DNA of 64,000 nucleotides from Tillus elongatus. Lineage: Eukaryota; Arthropoda; Insecta; Coleoptera; Cleridae. Shown here piece by piece: positions 42,333 to 55,240 of the stretch. The translations under genes and the position numbers were made by a program. Under the pieces are notes generated by a model. The model was not told the origin of the DNA. It saw only the letters and a program-made list of their open reading frames with translations, and ran no database searches. Every line of letters begins with the position of its first letter. Position 1 is the first letter of the stretch. The DNA is taken from assembly GCA_964006375.1 (NCBI GenBank), contig OZ023264.1, positions 179,352,631 through 179,416,630 of the forward strand, read 5' to 3'.

Positions 42333-44252
42333 AGGGTGGCGCATTGAAAACGAAACAGACCGATTTGCGTCCAGAAATTTTTTTTTAAGAAACACTGAAA
42401 CGTCAATTTTAATATTGAGGGGGACATGTTTTGACATAAAACTTAACTTTGTCACATCAACCCCTCAAGGGTGATGATAACAACCCTTATATTTTAAATA
42501 GAGAACATGGATAGAGTGTTACATCATTTGAAAGCTCTTTCTTTTCTGAATTCAGCACACTAATTTTCTTGGAAGTTTTATCAACTCGTTTAAAAATTAT
42601 TCCCAGTTGGAGTTGCAAGAACGTATTTCATTCATTGTGATAAGAAATGCACTAATTAGTCAATTTTTCGTTAAAAAAAACTAAAAAACAAAACCAAACG
42701 TTCAAAAATGTTTATTCAGTTAAGCAAGTGTTTAAATTGTTGACCACCAGCTTCCATACAAAAGTACAAATTTTGTTCAAAACGAGCTCTGACATTCTGG
42801 AGCATTTGTGGAGTTATTAGACGTCATTCTTCAACAATGCGTCGTCTCAATTCTTCCAGAGACTCTGGTTCTGTTGCGAAAATTCTACTCTTTAAATGGC
42901 CCCATAGAAGTGTAAAGGAGTTAATTCCGGTGATCTAGGAGGCCACTCAATAGCACCTCTACGTCCAATCCATTGCTCTGGAAACTCTCTGTTCAAAAAC
43001 TCCCTAACACGTTGTGAAAAATGCGGAGGAGCTCCATCTTGTTGAAACGCTAATTGATTTTCTTGATAGCGATCATCATTTTCAACAATGTCAATTAGTA
43101 GAGGGTAAACGATATCTTCTAGTAACTCCAAATACGTTTCGCCACTCAATGTGCCATCAAGAAAAATTGGTCCGATTAAACGGTCTCCAAAAATGCCAGT
43201 CCAGACATTCAATTTCTGTGGAGTTTGAGTGTGGACTTCGTGAAAATTTCTTGGATTATTATCTGCCCAATAACGATTATGACGATTGACTGTAGAGTTT
43301 AATAAAAACGTACACTCGTATGAAAAACAGATATTGAACAGAAAGTTCCCGTTATCAGCTATTCGTGCAGTCATAACTTCACAAAACTCCAGCCGCCGAT
43401 CAAAATCATCTTCGTTCAGTTGTACAAGGTGAATTTCATACGGGTGAAATTTATGATGCTTCAATATTCGCTGCATAGTTCTTCTTTTGATGTTTGAAAC
43501 AGTGGCCAATTTTCTCGTGCTCAAAGTTGGGTCTGCAGCAATTTGTCCTAAAACTTCAATCTCAGTAGTCTCATTTCTAACCGGAAATTCACGTTCAGGA
43601 TCCCGTTTTTTGTTGGCTACTGAACCACTTTGTCGAAACTTTGCAACTAACTCCAAAATGTATTTTGTGTTAACATGTCTGTTCGGATGTCGTTCATTAA
43701 ACAAATTTGCGGTACGGTTGGCACAGTCATCGTTCTTGAAAAAAAAGAGTAATTATTTGAACTCTTTCTTCTACAGAATACACCATTGTGAAATAAATTT
43801 TCGGTAGTACTATCAAGTATCAAAACGACCGATAAACTGAAATAATAAACCGCATTTCTCTCATTCCGATAAGAAATGTTTTGATAGTCAATTTTTTGTT
43901 TACAAATCAACAAAACATTGACTATCAGCACATTTCTTATCGGAATGAGTGAAATGCGTTTTTGCATCTTCAACTGTGAATAATTTTTAAACGAGTTGAT
44001 ACAAATTCCAAAAAAATTAGTGTGCTGAATTCAGAAAAGAAAGAGCTTTCAAATGATGTAACACTCGACCCATGTTCCCTATTTAAAATATAAGGGTTGT
44101 TATCACCACCCTTAAGGGGTTGATGTGACAAAGTTGAGTTTTATGTCAAAACATGTCCCCCTCAATATTAAAATTGACGGGTTTCAGCGTTTCTTTAAAA
44201 AAAATTCTCTGGACGCAAATAGGCCTGTTTCGTTTTCAATGCCCCACACACA
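42333..44252 (-). mobile_element. Tc1/mariner-superfamily transposon with ~360-bp TIRs
   Basis: Left TIR 42333-~42700 and right TIR ~43895-44252 are inverse copies (GCATTGAAAACGAAACAG, TTTGCGTCCAGA, GGGGACATGTTTTGACATAA, AAAGCTCTTTCTTTTCTGAA). An additional inverted copy of the inner TIR segment (ATTCCGATAAGAAATG) lies at 43852-43899. It encodes one transposase on the minus strand. Confidence 0.88.
42892..43704 (-). pseudogene. DDE transposase, inactivated
   Basis: 270 codons. The N-terminus FNERHPNRHVNTKYILELVA resembles the DUF4817 helix-turn-helix seen in insect transposases; upstream in another frame more of it may exist. The catalytic region reads CFSYECTFLLN, where Asp is expected instead of Tyr; WADNNPRNFHEVH; LNVWTGIFGDRLIGPIFLDG; LAFQQDGAPPHFSQRVREFL (second Asp present); and WPPRSPELTPLHFYGAI followed by a stop, where the third acidic residue appears replaced by His. 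Two of three catalytic positions are lost, and the end is shifted. The family is as I recall it from insect genomes with PPHF/SPDLTPLDFF motifs. Confidence 0.85.
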
Positions 44253-44390
44253 CACATATATAAAAAAATTGAAACTGATACCGAAGATGGGCTTTAGGGG
44301 TCCTAGTTCGCGCCCATTTGAAGAATTTTTTTTCAAAATTCAAAAGTAGGGATCTCCCCATTAGTGAATTTTTCACTAAAGTTATAGAAT

Positions 44391-44767
44391 ATGCATGAAA
44401 AATTTCATAAATTTGGACGATTAACAACGATTGCATTTGTTATTCACCTAAATATAAGATTAGAGGTCAACACGTATAAATAAACATGTGGTAAAATTTG
44501 ATTGCATTCGGCGCCAGTTCGATTCCTTGGACTTTACTTACTTTCAAGTTATTTTATTGCTTTTACGTTTTATTATTATTTTATGTTATTGTTATAGGAC
44601 AACGTAAAATTTAAGTAACAATGTAATAAATACGAAATTATCTCGAGGAATTCGGCGGTGCTTGCACAAGAGAGCATTTATGGAACCGATAGTTACTCTA
44701 GATGTTTAATAACCTGATCTACGAGTGCGAATCCTTATGCTTGGGGCTAACCTATTTATTGATACTC
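44391..44767. other. No recognised feature
   Basis: AT-rich. GCCAGTTCGATTCCTTGG near 44513 resembles a tRNA T-arm, but I find no cloverleaf around it. Confidence 0.5.
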
Positions 44768-44904
44768 TCTTGTTAGTGAATTTTTATTAAAAAAATTCAC
44801 TAATAGAGAGGTATCGATGGTGAGACTTTGCAAAAATTCTTTCAAATGAGCGCGAATTAGGACCCCTAGAACCCATATCCGGGGTCAGTTTGAATTTTTA
44901 TATG

Positions 44905-44981
<77 letters not shown>

Positions 44982-45265
44982 ATGTATCCGTCTGATAACT
45001 CAAAAAATAATTAACCGATTTAGATGAAACTCGGCAAGTGCCTTTCTTTTATTAATGGCTTGGATGAGTTCGTTGGCCAGGAAAATCGGACGGGGTTTTC
45101 CGGGAAAATTTTGAGTTTTCTTTCAAAAAAAATTTTTTTTCTCGAAAATTTCGATAAAATTTGGTCTACATATTGCTTTGGGAAATACCTAACTATGTGC
45201 CAAAATTCAGCTTTCTAGGGTTACAGAAAATTGAGCTATTCAAATTTGAAACATGTTTATATCAT
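44768..45265 (-). repeat. GER-related repeat, reverse copy
   Basis: In reverse: palindromic end (TTAGTGAATTTTTATTAAAA then ATTCACTAATAGAGAGG), flank B inverse (CCATATCCGGGGTCAG), (TA)n 44907-44978, flank A inverse (TAACTCAAAAAATAATTAAC, TGGCTTGGATGAGTTCGTTG), ending in AATTGAGCTATTCAAATTTG without the outer terminus. Confidence 0.8.
44907..44978. repeat. (TA)n microsatellite
   Basis: About 72 bp of TA in a reverse GER copy. Confidence 0.95.
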
Positions 45266-45654
45266 AAGTATGTGGTTGCTGTTGGTTAGTCAATGCTTTT
45301 CTTATTGACTCATGAGATTCATTCATCAACCTTCCATTGACTTCTGCTTCTGCCGCTGTTACAGTCCTTTTATTTAGATCTAGAGTTGTAACCACTCAGA
45401 CAAACAGTGTTTTTTAACCACGTGGCTGGGCGACTGACCGAATTCATTCCCAGTTGCTGTTGATTTACTCATATTCTCTTAATATGTTTGAAGATGTGGT
45501 GTCTACTTCATTCCAAGTCACTATTAACCGACTATTTATGAAATCAAATAAGTAAATTAAATCGATTGTCATAAAATATGTAGTGTATTAAGACAAGGGA
45601 AAAAGAAATAAAACATATATAACTGTGCACATTTTGATTATATTTTAGGGTGCT
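45266..45654. other. No recognised feature
   Basis: No coding frames or repeats that I can match in the window. Confidence 0.5.
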
Positions 45655-45722
45655 TGAGAGAGGTATTGTCACAGCATAATATCTTATTAAAGTTCATTTG
45701 TAAATAGGTTTAATTTTTATAT

Positions 45723-45805
<83 letters not shown>

Positions 45806-46254
45806 AACTCAAAAAATAATTAACCGATTTCGATGAAACTTGGCAAGTGCCTGTCTTTTATTAATGGCTTGGATGAGTTCGTTATCCAGAAAAATCAGAC
45901 GGGGTTTTCCGGAAAAATTTTGAGTTTTCTTTCGAAAAAATTTTTTTTCTCCGAAAGTAACAAAGCTGTTTCAATGAAATTTACTATATATGTTGCCTCA
46001 ACCTTACTACGTACCAAAATTCAACTTTCTAAGTTTAGAGAAAATTGAGTTACTCAAATTTTAAATTTTCTTTCGAAAAAAATTTTTTTCTCCGAAAATT
46101 ACAAAGTTATTTTAATGAAATTTTGTGGATATCTTGCCTTAGGAAAAACCTTACTACGTATTGAAATTAAACTCTCTAAGTTTATAGAAAATTGAGTTAT
46201 TTAAATTTGAAGCATTTAATAAAAATTCACTACCATAACGCACTTGCTGCGTCC
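45655..46254 (-). repeat. Chimeric GER reverse copy joined to long-IR loop module
   Basis: 45655-45715 (GAGAGAGGTATTGTCACAGC, AAGTTCATTTGTAAATAGG) equals the loop of the inverted repeat at 24256-24312, differing by about one base. It joins TTTTATATGTTTA and (TA)n (45726-45802), then flank A inverse, ending with the GER terminus TTCACTACCATAACGCACTT and GCTGCGTCCCG at 46254. Flank B has been replaced by foreign sequence next to the TA array. Confidence 0.82.
45726..45802. repeat. (TA)n microsatellite
   Basis: About 77 bp of TA at the chimeric junction. Confidence 0.95.
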
Positions 46255-46689
46255 CGAGTTTTTTTATATTTAGCTACATTGCTAGGTATTGTAAGAAATG
46301 TATTATGTTGACTTTCGTCATAGCCAATATTTGTCAGCGTATAAGGTTATCTCATGCGGACCTGACCTACGTGACTAGATCAAATGACGTTACCTCCCCC
46401 GGTGACCCCCCGCGCTGACGATCCATAGACAATAGGCAATCGTTCTTACCTCTTCTATAACAGTATAATCACATAAGGTGTCCTTGTTTTGCTTTTAGCA
46501 TAATAGAAATTAGGTGGTGGCCACGCAAACAACGATAATGCACGCCAACCGGTGACAAATGAAGACCTGTAGACAGCAGCAAGGTCTCCGGTCTACGTCA
46601 CACCTCCCTGCTGCCTCACCATGAAGCTACTCACTAAAGCAACCCCCATATGTTTATAAATCTTCGTCTGTGCAGTTTATTGATTGACC
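46255..46689. other. No recognised feature
   Basis: No frames or repeats supported. Locally GC-richer around 46380-46640. Confidence 0.5.
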
Positions 46690-49060
46690 ACATTATGACA
46701 GATGCCAACAAAAGGAGCGTGGGAATGATAATAACCATGTTCTTCCCGTTTCAAAATAGATGAAATGCCAATTCATGAGAAATGTCGCTTTGGTCGTCCT
46801 TCCACGGCTCGAACCGATGGAAATGTTGAAAAAATTCGCGAGATCATCTTGGAAGATCGACGACGGATCACTGGCGAAGTTGTGGAGCTGTCTAGAGGAA
46901 CTTGCAGTTCAGATCAGCGGAAATTTGTGGACTGCCAAATTTGTGCCTCGACTGCTGCCTGCTGAACAAAAACAAGGTCGCGTGGGAGCATGTTGTGCTT
47001 TGAAAGAAGAGTTTCGAAATGATCCAAAATTTTCCCCAAGGTCATCACAGATGACGAATCACGGTGCTACGGTTACGGCCCTGAAACGAAGCAACAATCA
47101 AGCCAGTGGCAGACTCGTTCGCCTCGCCGCCACAAAGCTCATCAAGTGAAATCAAACGTCAAAACAATGCCGATTCGTCTTTTCTACGTGAGAGGAGTTG
47201 TCCATTCCACAGGCTCAGACGGTTAGCCATGGTTTTTACCTGGAAGTTTTGAAAAGATTGCGCATTAGTTTGCAGCGGGAGATGCCTAATTTCTGGCAGT
47301 CGGGCAACTGGTTTTAACACCACGATGACGCCCCTGTTTTTTATTATTTTTTAGTTCAACAACACACCACGAGGGCTTACAACCAAAATACTATCGTACC
47401 GTGGGTGTCGACAAGGAGGAACGAGGCAACTTGTTAATTCTGGACTTGAAGGTTTGGAGGTTCGGGGGAGAAGGAAAAACACGTGCCGGCAAGGAATTCC
47501 ACAACTTGGAAGGCCTCGGGACAAAAGAGCGGGCATAACAAGATGTTCTATGTCTGGTGAGCTGGACAGTAAAAGGGTGCATTCGCTCTGTTCCCCTGGT
47601 AGATCTGTTGGAGGCAGCAGGAAGGGGAACTATGGAAGAAAGCTCCTTTGAGCAGTGCCCGTGCAGATATCTATAAAAGAGAGAGAGGTCACCCGACGGC
47701 ACGTCGGTGGGCAAGGGATGGCAGCCTTTGGGTGAGGGTAGGGTCACCGATGAGACGTATAGCTCTCTTCTGAGTGGAGTCCAGGATAGCGAGTGTAGAA
47801 GCGGCAGCGTCACCCCAGATGTGGGAGCAGTATTCGAGGTTTGGTCTTATTTGTGAAGTATAGAAGGTATAGAGATTAGCTGGTGAAAAGTATTTGCGGG
47901 CCCGGAAGAGGAAACCTAATTTCTTAGTAGCCGCTTCTGCAATTGATGTGACATGTTGGTGCCAATTGAGATTTCGATCCACAGAAATGCCAACAAGTGA
48001 AAATGACTCATTAATTTGAATAACTTGGTTGTTCATTGTGATGGGTCTAGGGCTGGTGTATCTCTTATGAGAAAGAAAGCAAGACTGTGATTTGGTGGGG
48101 TTGAATTGTACAAAATTTCTACTTCCCCAGTCCAATATTTTTTGGAGATCCACGGAGACAGAATCCTCCATGAGTCTGCGATCCTCATCTAATTGGGCTA
48201 ATGAGACAGGCTTAGAATATTGTATATTTGAGTGGAGGGTGCTGTCGTTCGCGTAACTGTGAACTGGGTCATTGATGTGGAGAAGAAACAAAGTAGGGGC
48301 TAAAGCTGAACCTTGAGGATTGGATACAGTTAAGAGGATTGGCCATCCACGACAACAGTAATGCTCCGGTTGGAGAGGAAATTTGCTGTCCAGGTACAGG
48401 GTTTTGGTGGTAGGCCATAGGTCGGAAGCTTATTAAGCAGCGCTGCGTGCCGGACCTGGTCGAATGCTTTGGATATGTCTAGAGCGACAATCTGGGATTC
48501 ACCGTGTAGTTCGATAGTCTTGCTCCAAGAATGGGTGACAAAGGAAAGGAGGTCGGCAGTTGATCTGCGCTGACGGAATCCATACTGCCTGTCGTGGATT
48601 AGACTGTGTTTTTCAAGAAATTTTAGTAATTCGGTGTTTATATACTTTTCCATCACTTTAGAGACAACTGAAAGGAGAGAAATAGGGCTGTAACTGCTAG
48701 GAAGCGCTTTGGATCCTTTCTTGGGGACGGGTTGTACTCGAGCAGTTCACACAGTCCTGTCTGTGCGCCAATTTTTGAGCCCAAATGGCATGACCCCTCT
48801 GCCCCATTTCCTTTATTCACCCGGCCTTGCCCCCTGACGCTTTATTTTAATTTCCCGAATGAAAAGAGAATGAAAGGAAAACGTTTTGCCGATGTTGTTG
48901 AGGTGAACAAAGAACGACGGAGGCGCGACTGGACATCACAGAAAAATAATTTTTGTGTGTACTAGCGTCAGTGGAGAGTACTTTGAAGGGAATTTGAGTT
49001 TTTTTCGTTTGAAAATTAAATGAAAAAAAGGTCGGTTTCTTTCGGGTACCCCTTGTATAC
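46690..49060 (+). mobile_element. Mariner transposon split by an antisense LINE
   Basis: Broken plus-strand frames read GRPSTARTDGNVEKIREIIL, ITDDESRCYGYGPETKQQSS, ARQ-type KAHQVKSNVKTMPIRLFYVR, GSGNWF-like FWQSGNW and HHDDAP at 47335. After the LINE (47337-48741) the same protein resumes HTVLSVRQFLSPNGM, KGKRFADVVEVNK. Codons join seamlessly across the LINE. The N-terminal domain is missing. The right end near 49040 (GGTTTCTTTCGGGTACCCCT) may be its terminal repeat. A frame-disrupted relic. Confidence 0.87.
47337..48741 (-). mobile_element. CR1/L2-type LINE, longest copy (copy 4)
   Basis: Two main minus-strand frames. 48656-48330: RT with MEKYINTELLKFLEKH, RQYGFRQRRSTADLLSFVT, IVALDISKAFDQVRH (catalytic Asp). 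48291-47689: the rest of the palm/thumb, LVGISVDRNLNWHQHVTSI, FRARKYFSPANLYTFYTSQI. The third, 47813-47391, is the C-terminus. The YXDD region has decayed to 'VHSYANDSTLHS' (first catalytic Asp replaced by Asn). The 5' end is truncated inside RT; the 3' tail is T-rich on the plus strand at 47337-47353. Confidence 0.9.
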
Positions 49061-49206
49061 GATATAACGCAACCGCAAAAATACGTTTGTTAGAAATTAA
49101 AAAATATCAAATAAAATTGGTTTATTCAGAATTAATATAATTACTAAAGATCACATGTCAACAACTCAACAACTCATAATAATCTAATTGAATGTTCATC
49201 TTCAGT

Positions 49207-50489
49207 AGGGATGCGCGATGTTCATCGATGTTTCTTGAACATCGATATTTTGCTTACGATCTTCGATATTAACATCGATGTTATTTTTTTCGATATTATC
49301 AGACAGCATCGATGTTTTTTACGATGTTTCATTCGATGTTTCTCAATGCCATAGTAATTTTATTATCATTTTCCATTACCAATAACCAAGTCAATTCTTT
49401 TGTGTACATCTAGCGAGCAGTAGCAGAACTAGAAACTTGGGTAAAATCAAAGTAAAATTTATTTTTTAATTTAAAATATAAATAGGTAACTGTGTCGTGC
49501 ATATTGGAAGTAGATATTGAATATTTCGGCTAGGTGTCTACTAATCGTACGTCGAATTTTAGTGGTTCCCCATGAAATTACTGTATTGGTATTTATCATT
49601 TAATAGTAATAGTTAGGTACTTAAGAAGAAAAAAATAAACACTGCCTAGTGCGTCTCCTTCTTAGAAGATGAAAAATTCAACCTTTGGAGCGAACATCAC
49701 AAGATGGTAGAAAATGTTAGTGGTGCTTGCTCTTATGTCTCTCATCGCGAAGAACAAAAAGCCAAACTTTCTGCCGAAATTACTCAGTACCTTCAATGCC
49801 CGGTCACAAAATTTACAGAAAATCCGTTGGAGCTCTGGAAGGACATGGAATGTATATTTCCTACTTTATCTAACATTGCACCAAAATATCTTAGCATGGT
49901 AGCGACGTCAGTACCCCCCCCCCCCCCCAAGACTTTTCTCAAAGGCAGGGCAGGTTTTAACCCAGCAGAGAAATAGACTTAGAGGAAAACGCTTGTCATA
50001 ATTATTATTTCTCCAAAATTGTTCAGAAAATATTTTTTTAATGAATAAGTTTATGTTATTTCTTTGTTTCTGCGTTTTATATCATTAATTTAATTTTTTA
50101 TACTTGGAGTATAATATTTATTTTTTTGAAAATTGTCCTCAAATTTGTTTTTAATAAATAAGGTTTAGTTTTATTTTCAAGACACTGTTATTTTTGTGTG
50201 ATTTGACATGTTATTTCTTTGTTTCGGCCTTTTAAATCATTATTTTAATTTTATTTCATTTTTTATACTTGGAGCATATATTTTGTGTACTTTAAGAAGA
50301 ATAAATATTTTATATTTATTTCTAAAATATATTTTTATTATTTTGACTCATTATTACAGTTTTATAGAAAACATCGATGTTTAAGAAAATCGATGATTTT
50401 GATCCGATATTTTTAACACATCGATGTTTTGATTTCGATGTATCAAAAGATGTGAACATCAATGTTTTAGAAACATCGCGCATCCCTAG
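49207..50489 (+). mobile_element. hAT transposon, internally deleted, 8-bp TSD
   Basis: 1283 bp flanked by perfect TCTTCAGT (49199-49206 and 50490-50497). Ends are AGGGATGCGCGATGTT and AACATCGCGCATCCCTAG. Both terminal ~130-bp regions carry many CATCGATGTTT-type repeats, the typical arrangement of hAT transposase binding sites. Between them lies only the C-terminal dimerisation domain of a hAT transposase. Confidence 0.93.
49704..50003 (+). pseudogene. hAT transposase C-terminal dimerisation domain
   Basis: Frame one reads EITQYLQCPVTKFTENPLEL, WKDMECIFPTLSNIAPKYLS and MVATSVP, then runs into 15 C (49914-49928). In another frame after the C-run, FSKAGQVLTQQRNRLRGKRL continues the domain. This is the ZBED/hAT family signature (TENPLEWW...LSIPATSVPSERLFSKAG). 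The homopolymer caused the frameshift. The BED finger and catalytic domain are absent. Confidence 0.9.
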
Positions 50490-50497
50490 TCTTCAGT

Positions 50498-51120
50498 ACA
50501 GCCGGGTATCCCCCTTGCCCTTCTTACATATCGTCACTCAGTCTGTTTACTTAAGCCATACGCCAACTGCGTTTGAATACTCACACAACCAGTGTCGGCG
50601 CGCTTCTAAGATTGCCAAACTGTTATTTTTAATAACTAGCAATCTTACACGTTATGCTTTTTTTCACTGCATTTTGTTCTCAAGTTTAAATTAAAAAAAA
50701 ATTGAATTTACCCACACCAAATTTTTATATCTGTTAACTTTCATAAATGAAATATTAATACATGCAGCATCAGTGTTAAAAGTGGCTAGCAGGAGCCAAT
50801 AATTGTAAACAGTTTCTACATCTCAATATAAACATAAATTTATTACAAGTCCAGAGTAGGTGATAATCGTTAAGTACAGTGTTATTACAAAACAGATAAT
50901 ATGAATGTGTTGCTGGAAATAAGTTATCTCTTATTCATTATTAGGTTACCCAAACAAAATTGCAATTTGAACAGATATGAACAGATCACACTATTAATAG
51001 AAATTGCATAATTTGATGTTTCCAAACACAAATGTTTATTTTCATTCATGCCATTTTTTTACACATATTTTTGTCCGGTGTGGTGGTAACGTGGTGTAAG
51101 GGATAACATTTTCCAAATAT
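50498..51120. other. No recognised feature
   Basis: No supported gene or repeat. Confidence 0.5.
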
Positions 51121-52338
51121 ACGAGGGCGGGTCAATAGGTCCGTGTCTTTTTGAATTTCCCGCCTCTTCACAGGAAGGGCAACACTGCTCCTGTCAACAA
51201 ACATCTGTCAGTTGACTCCTGTCAATTTTTAAACAAGCTGCCTCATTTAGTTTGTGTTAGATAGCCATTGAAAGCAGACAACCTGTTGAGTTATAACGAA
51301 AATGGAAAAAGTGAATTTCGTGTGCTCATGAAACATTATTTTTTGCGAAAAAAAAAAACATCACTCAAACCAAGGCTAAGCTTGATAAATACTATGGGGA
51401 CTCCGCACCATCAATATCTATGGCAAAAAAGTGGTTTACTGAATTTCGTAGCGGCCTTACAAGCACAAATGACGCCGAACGTTCTGGACGCCCAGTGGGG
51501 GTCGCTGCACCCGAAACAATTGAAAAAATTCACGATATGGTGTTGGCCGATCGGAGACTGAAAGTGCGGGAGATTGAAAGTGCGGGAGATTGTGGAAGCC
51601 TATCACATGGCTCAGTGGTTTTGATTTTGCATGATCACTTGCTATCCGCAAGATGGGTTCCACGTTTGCTCACAATCGACCACAAACGTAATCGTCTGAC
51701 AACTTCGAAAGAGTTTTTGGTGTTGCTGAACCGCAATAGAGACGAGTTTTTGCGCCGTTTTGTAACCGCGGACGCAACATGGATTCACCACAACACACCA
51801 AAGACCAAGCAGCGGTCAAAACGGTGGGTTTCTCCGTGCGAATCGGCGCCGTAGACGGCCAAGGTGGGTTTTCCAGCCAATAATGTCATGGCGACCTTTT
51901 TTTGGGATGCACGCGGTATAACCCACATTGATTACCTTCAAAAGGGAAGAACAATCAATGGCGAATATTATACCAACTTATTGTACCGATCCAATGACGA
52001 TTTGAAGAAAAAACGACCGCATTTGGCCAAGAAAAAAGTTATTTTCCACCAAGACAATGCAACGGTGCACACGTGTGTAGTTTCCACGGCGAAATTGCAT
52101 AAATTGGGCTACGAATTCTTCGCTCATCCACCCTATTCCCTGGATTTAACCCAGTGTCCATTTCTTCTTTCCAAACTTAAAGAAATGGCTCGACGGAAAG
52201 AGATTTGACTCCAATAATGAAATCATCTCATAAATAAATACCTATTTTGAGGACCTTGACAAATCTTATTTTTTGGTAGGGATAAAAAAAATTGGAGAAA
52301 CGTTGAACGAAGTGTATAGAGCTCAAAGGAGACTATGT
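51121..52338 (+). mobile_element. Mariner transposon, second type, decayed
   Basis: The left end ACGAGGGCGGGTCAATAGGT (51121) looks like a mariner terminal repeat. The transposase is read in several frames: KLDKYYGDSAPSISMAKKWF, SGRPVGVAAPETIEKIHDMV, LADRRLKVREIESAGDCGS (with a small duplication, GTGCGGGAGATTGAAA), RWVPRLLTIDHKRNR, EFLRRFVTADATWIHHNTP, VMATFFWDARGITHIDYLQK, HLAKKKVIFHQDNATVHT and YSLDLTQCPF. The first catalytic site reads TADATW where TxDET is expected. It ends near IKKIGETLNEVYRAQ; the right terminal repeat was not found. Confidence 0.88.
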
Positions 52339-52452
52339 TGAGAGTCCTGAGCATGTTTCTGAAAATATTTTTCAAAAAAGGGTTCGGGGGGTTATCTGCA
52401 AATTTACCAAAAATTCTTCGATCTGACAAATATCCTTGGCAGAATATAAAAA

Positions 52453-53831
<1,379 letters not shown>

Positions 53832-54143
53832 AAGCCTCGACGCAGCAAGTGCGTTAGGGTAGTGAATTTTCATAGAAATCATCTGGCACTAAATGTTTTA
53901 TTATAACTTTTTTTCTTGTAACAGAAATTTAAATTTTAGTGTATAGTTTACTTTTTATATCGTAAATCTACCTACCAAATTTGGTTATCATAGCTTTTTT
54001 ATTTTTTGAGATAAAAATTTGTTTCGAATGAAAACTCAAAATTTTCCCAACTAACGAACTTATCCAAGCTACTTACAAAAGGAAGGTACATGCCAAATTT
54101 TATCAAAATCGGCCCATTATTTTTTTAGTTATCGGTGTGATAC

Positions 54144-54238
<95 letters not shown>

Positions 54239-54378
54239 ATATAAAAACATATAAAAATTGAAACTGACCCCGGATATGGGTGCTAGGGGTCCTAGTTCAC
54301 GCTCATTTGCAAAATTTTTTTCAAAATTCAAAAGTCAGGATCTCCCCATTAGTGAATTTATTCTACGAAAATTCACTA
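53832..54378 (+). repeat. GER subfamily B, intact copy, head-to-tail with unit 3
   Basis: Begins CTCGACGCAGCAAGTGCGTT immediately after unit 3's end, with ATCTGGCACTAAATGTTTTA, flank A (ACTAACGAACTTATCCAAGC), (TA)n 54146-54235, flank B and the palindromic end ATTAGTGAATTTATTCTACG, AAAATTCACTAA. No core segment. Confidence 0.87.
54146..54235. repeat. (TA)n array of GER subfamily B
   Basis: About 90 bp of TA. Confidence 0.95.
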
Positions 54379-54949
54379 AAAAATAGCTCATTCTATTTTC
54401 CCCTGAAAAAATCGCTATCGCATTTCTCGGTTCGCGTTTACATGAACCCGGCTTTAATGCCCTGTTTCAAAATAAACTAGATCTGAGTAGTTTCTAAAAA
54501 CTAGTCACAATTTGGTCACTAAAAGTACTAAATTACGGCATTTTATGTTTCCGAACTAGGCATAGAAAAAGTGAGGCCTATTTTGTTAATTAAAACTGTA
54601 AAAATCCGCTATATATTTTTTGAGTAACGCAGACATCTTGCTATCCAATACATACATCCAGTTTTGATGGAAAGCAGTATACACGCTATATACTTGTTTC
54701 TCTTCTCACATTCATTAATTAAATAAGATATTAATATTAATGACATCAAGTTTCTACGCGATGATGTCAAGACTAATCAGCATGCAAACAACACAGATAT
54801 ACGGTTCAGTTTAAATCTTTCTATACTCTGTGACGTGTTACATAGAAAATGTCCAGCCTGTTAATCATTTTTTAATCAGGTGACTCGTCTTATCGAGTGT
54901 AACTGATATGTTTTTAGCCCCAACCACTTTACCACTAACCACTACCACT
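54379..54949. other. No recognised feature
   Basis: AT-rich with no supported gene or repeat. Confidence 0.5.
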
Positions 54950-55240
54950 ATGTATGTAATGTATGTATGTATCACACCTATAACTCAAAAAATAAAGGTC
55001 CTATTATGATAAAATTTGGTGAGAAATTTTTTTTGCAAGTGGCTTGGATAAGTTTGTTAGCCAAGCAAATAGTACCAGTTTCTCCGGGAAAATTTTAGGT
55101 TTTTTTTTTTTTGGAAAAAAATCATATCTCTGGAAATAACAAAGCTATGGCAACCAAACCACTTTACCACTATCGGAGTTATAAAAAAATGTTCGGGACG
55201 CAGAAAGTACGTTAAGGCAGTGAATTTTCATAAGGGCAAT
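54950..55240 (-). repeat. Partial GER pieces
   Basis: ATGTATGTATGTATCACACC then flank A in reverse (ACTCAAAAAATAAAGGTCC, GTGGCTTGGATAAGTTTGTT). At 55195 a GER left end in the opposite orientation (GGGACGCAGAAAGTACGTTA, GTGAATTTTCATAAG). Confidence 0.75.

Larger units (their letters stand above)
41966..44390 (+). repeat. GER subfamily B, interrupted by a long-TIR transposon
   Basis: Left part 41966-42283: GGACGCAGCAAGTGCGTTAT, ATCTGGCACCAAATATT, CTGGCTAACAAACTTATCCA, ATTATTTTTTGAGT. Right part 44253-44390: ACACACACACATATATAAAA, AATTGAAACTGATACCGAAG, GGATCTCCCCATTAGTGAAT. Subfamily B lacks the ~450-bp core. The transposon lies where the TA array stands in 53836-54378. Confidence 0.82.

Noticed and set aside
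44500..44560. Possible tRNA (GTTCGATTCC T-arm-like)
   Set aside because: No acceptor stem, D-arm or anticodon arm can be built around it.
50377..50694. 105-codon frame overlapping the hAT right end
   Set aside because: It translates the subterminal repeats and crosses the element boundary.
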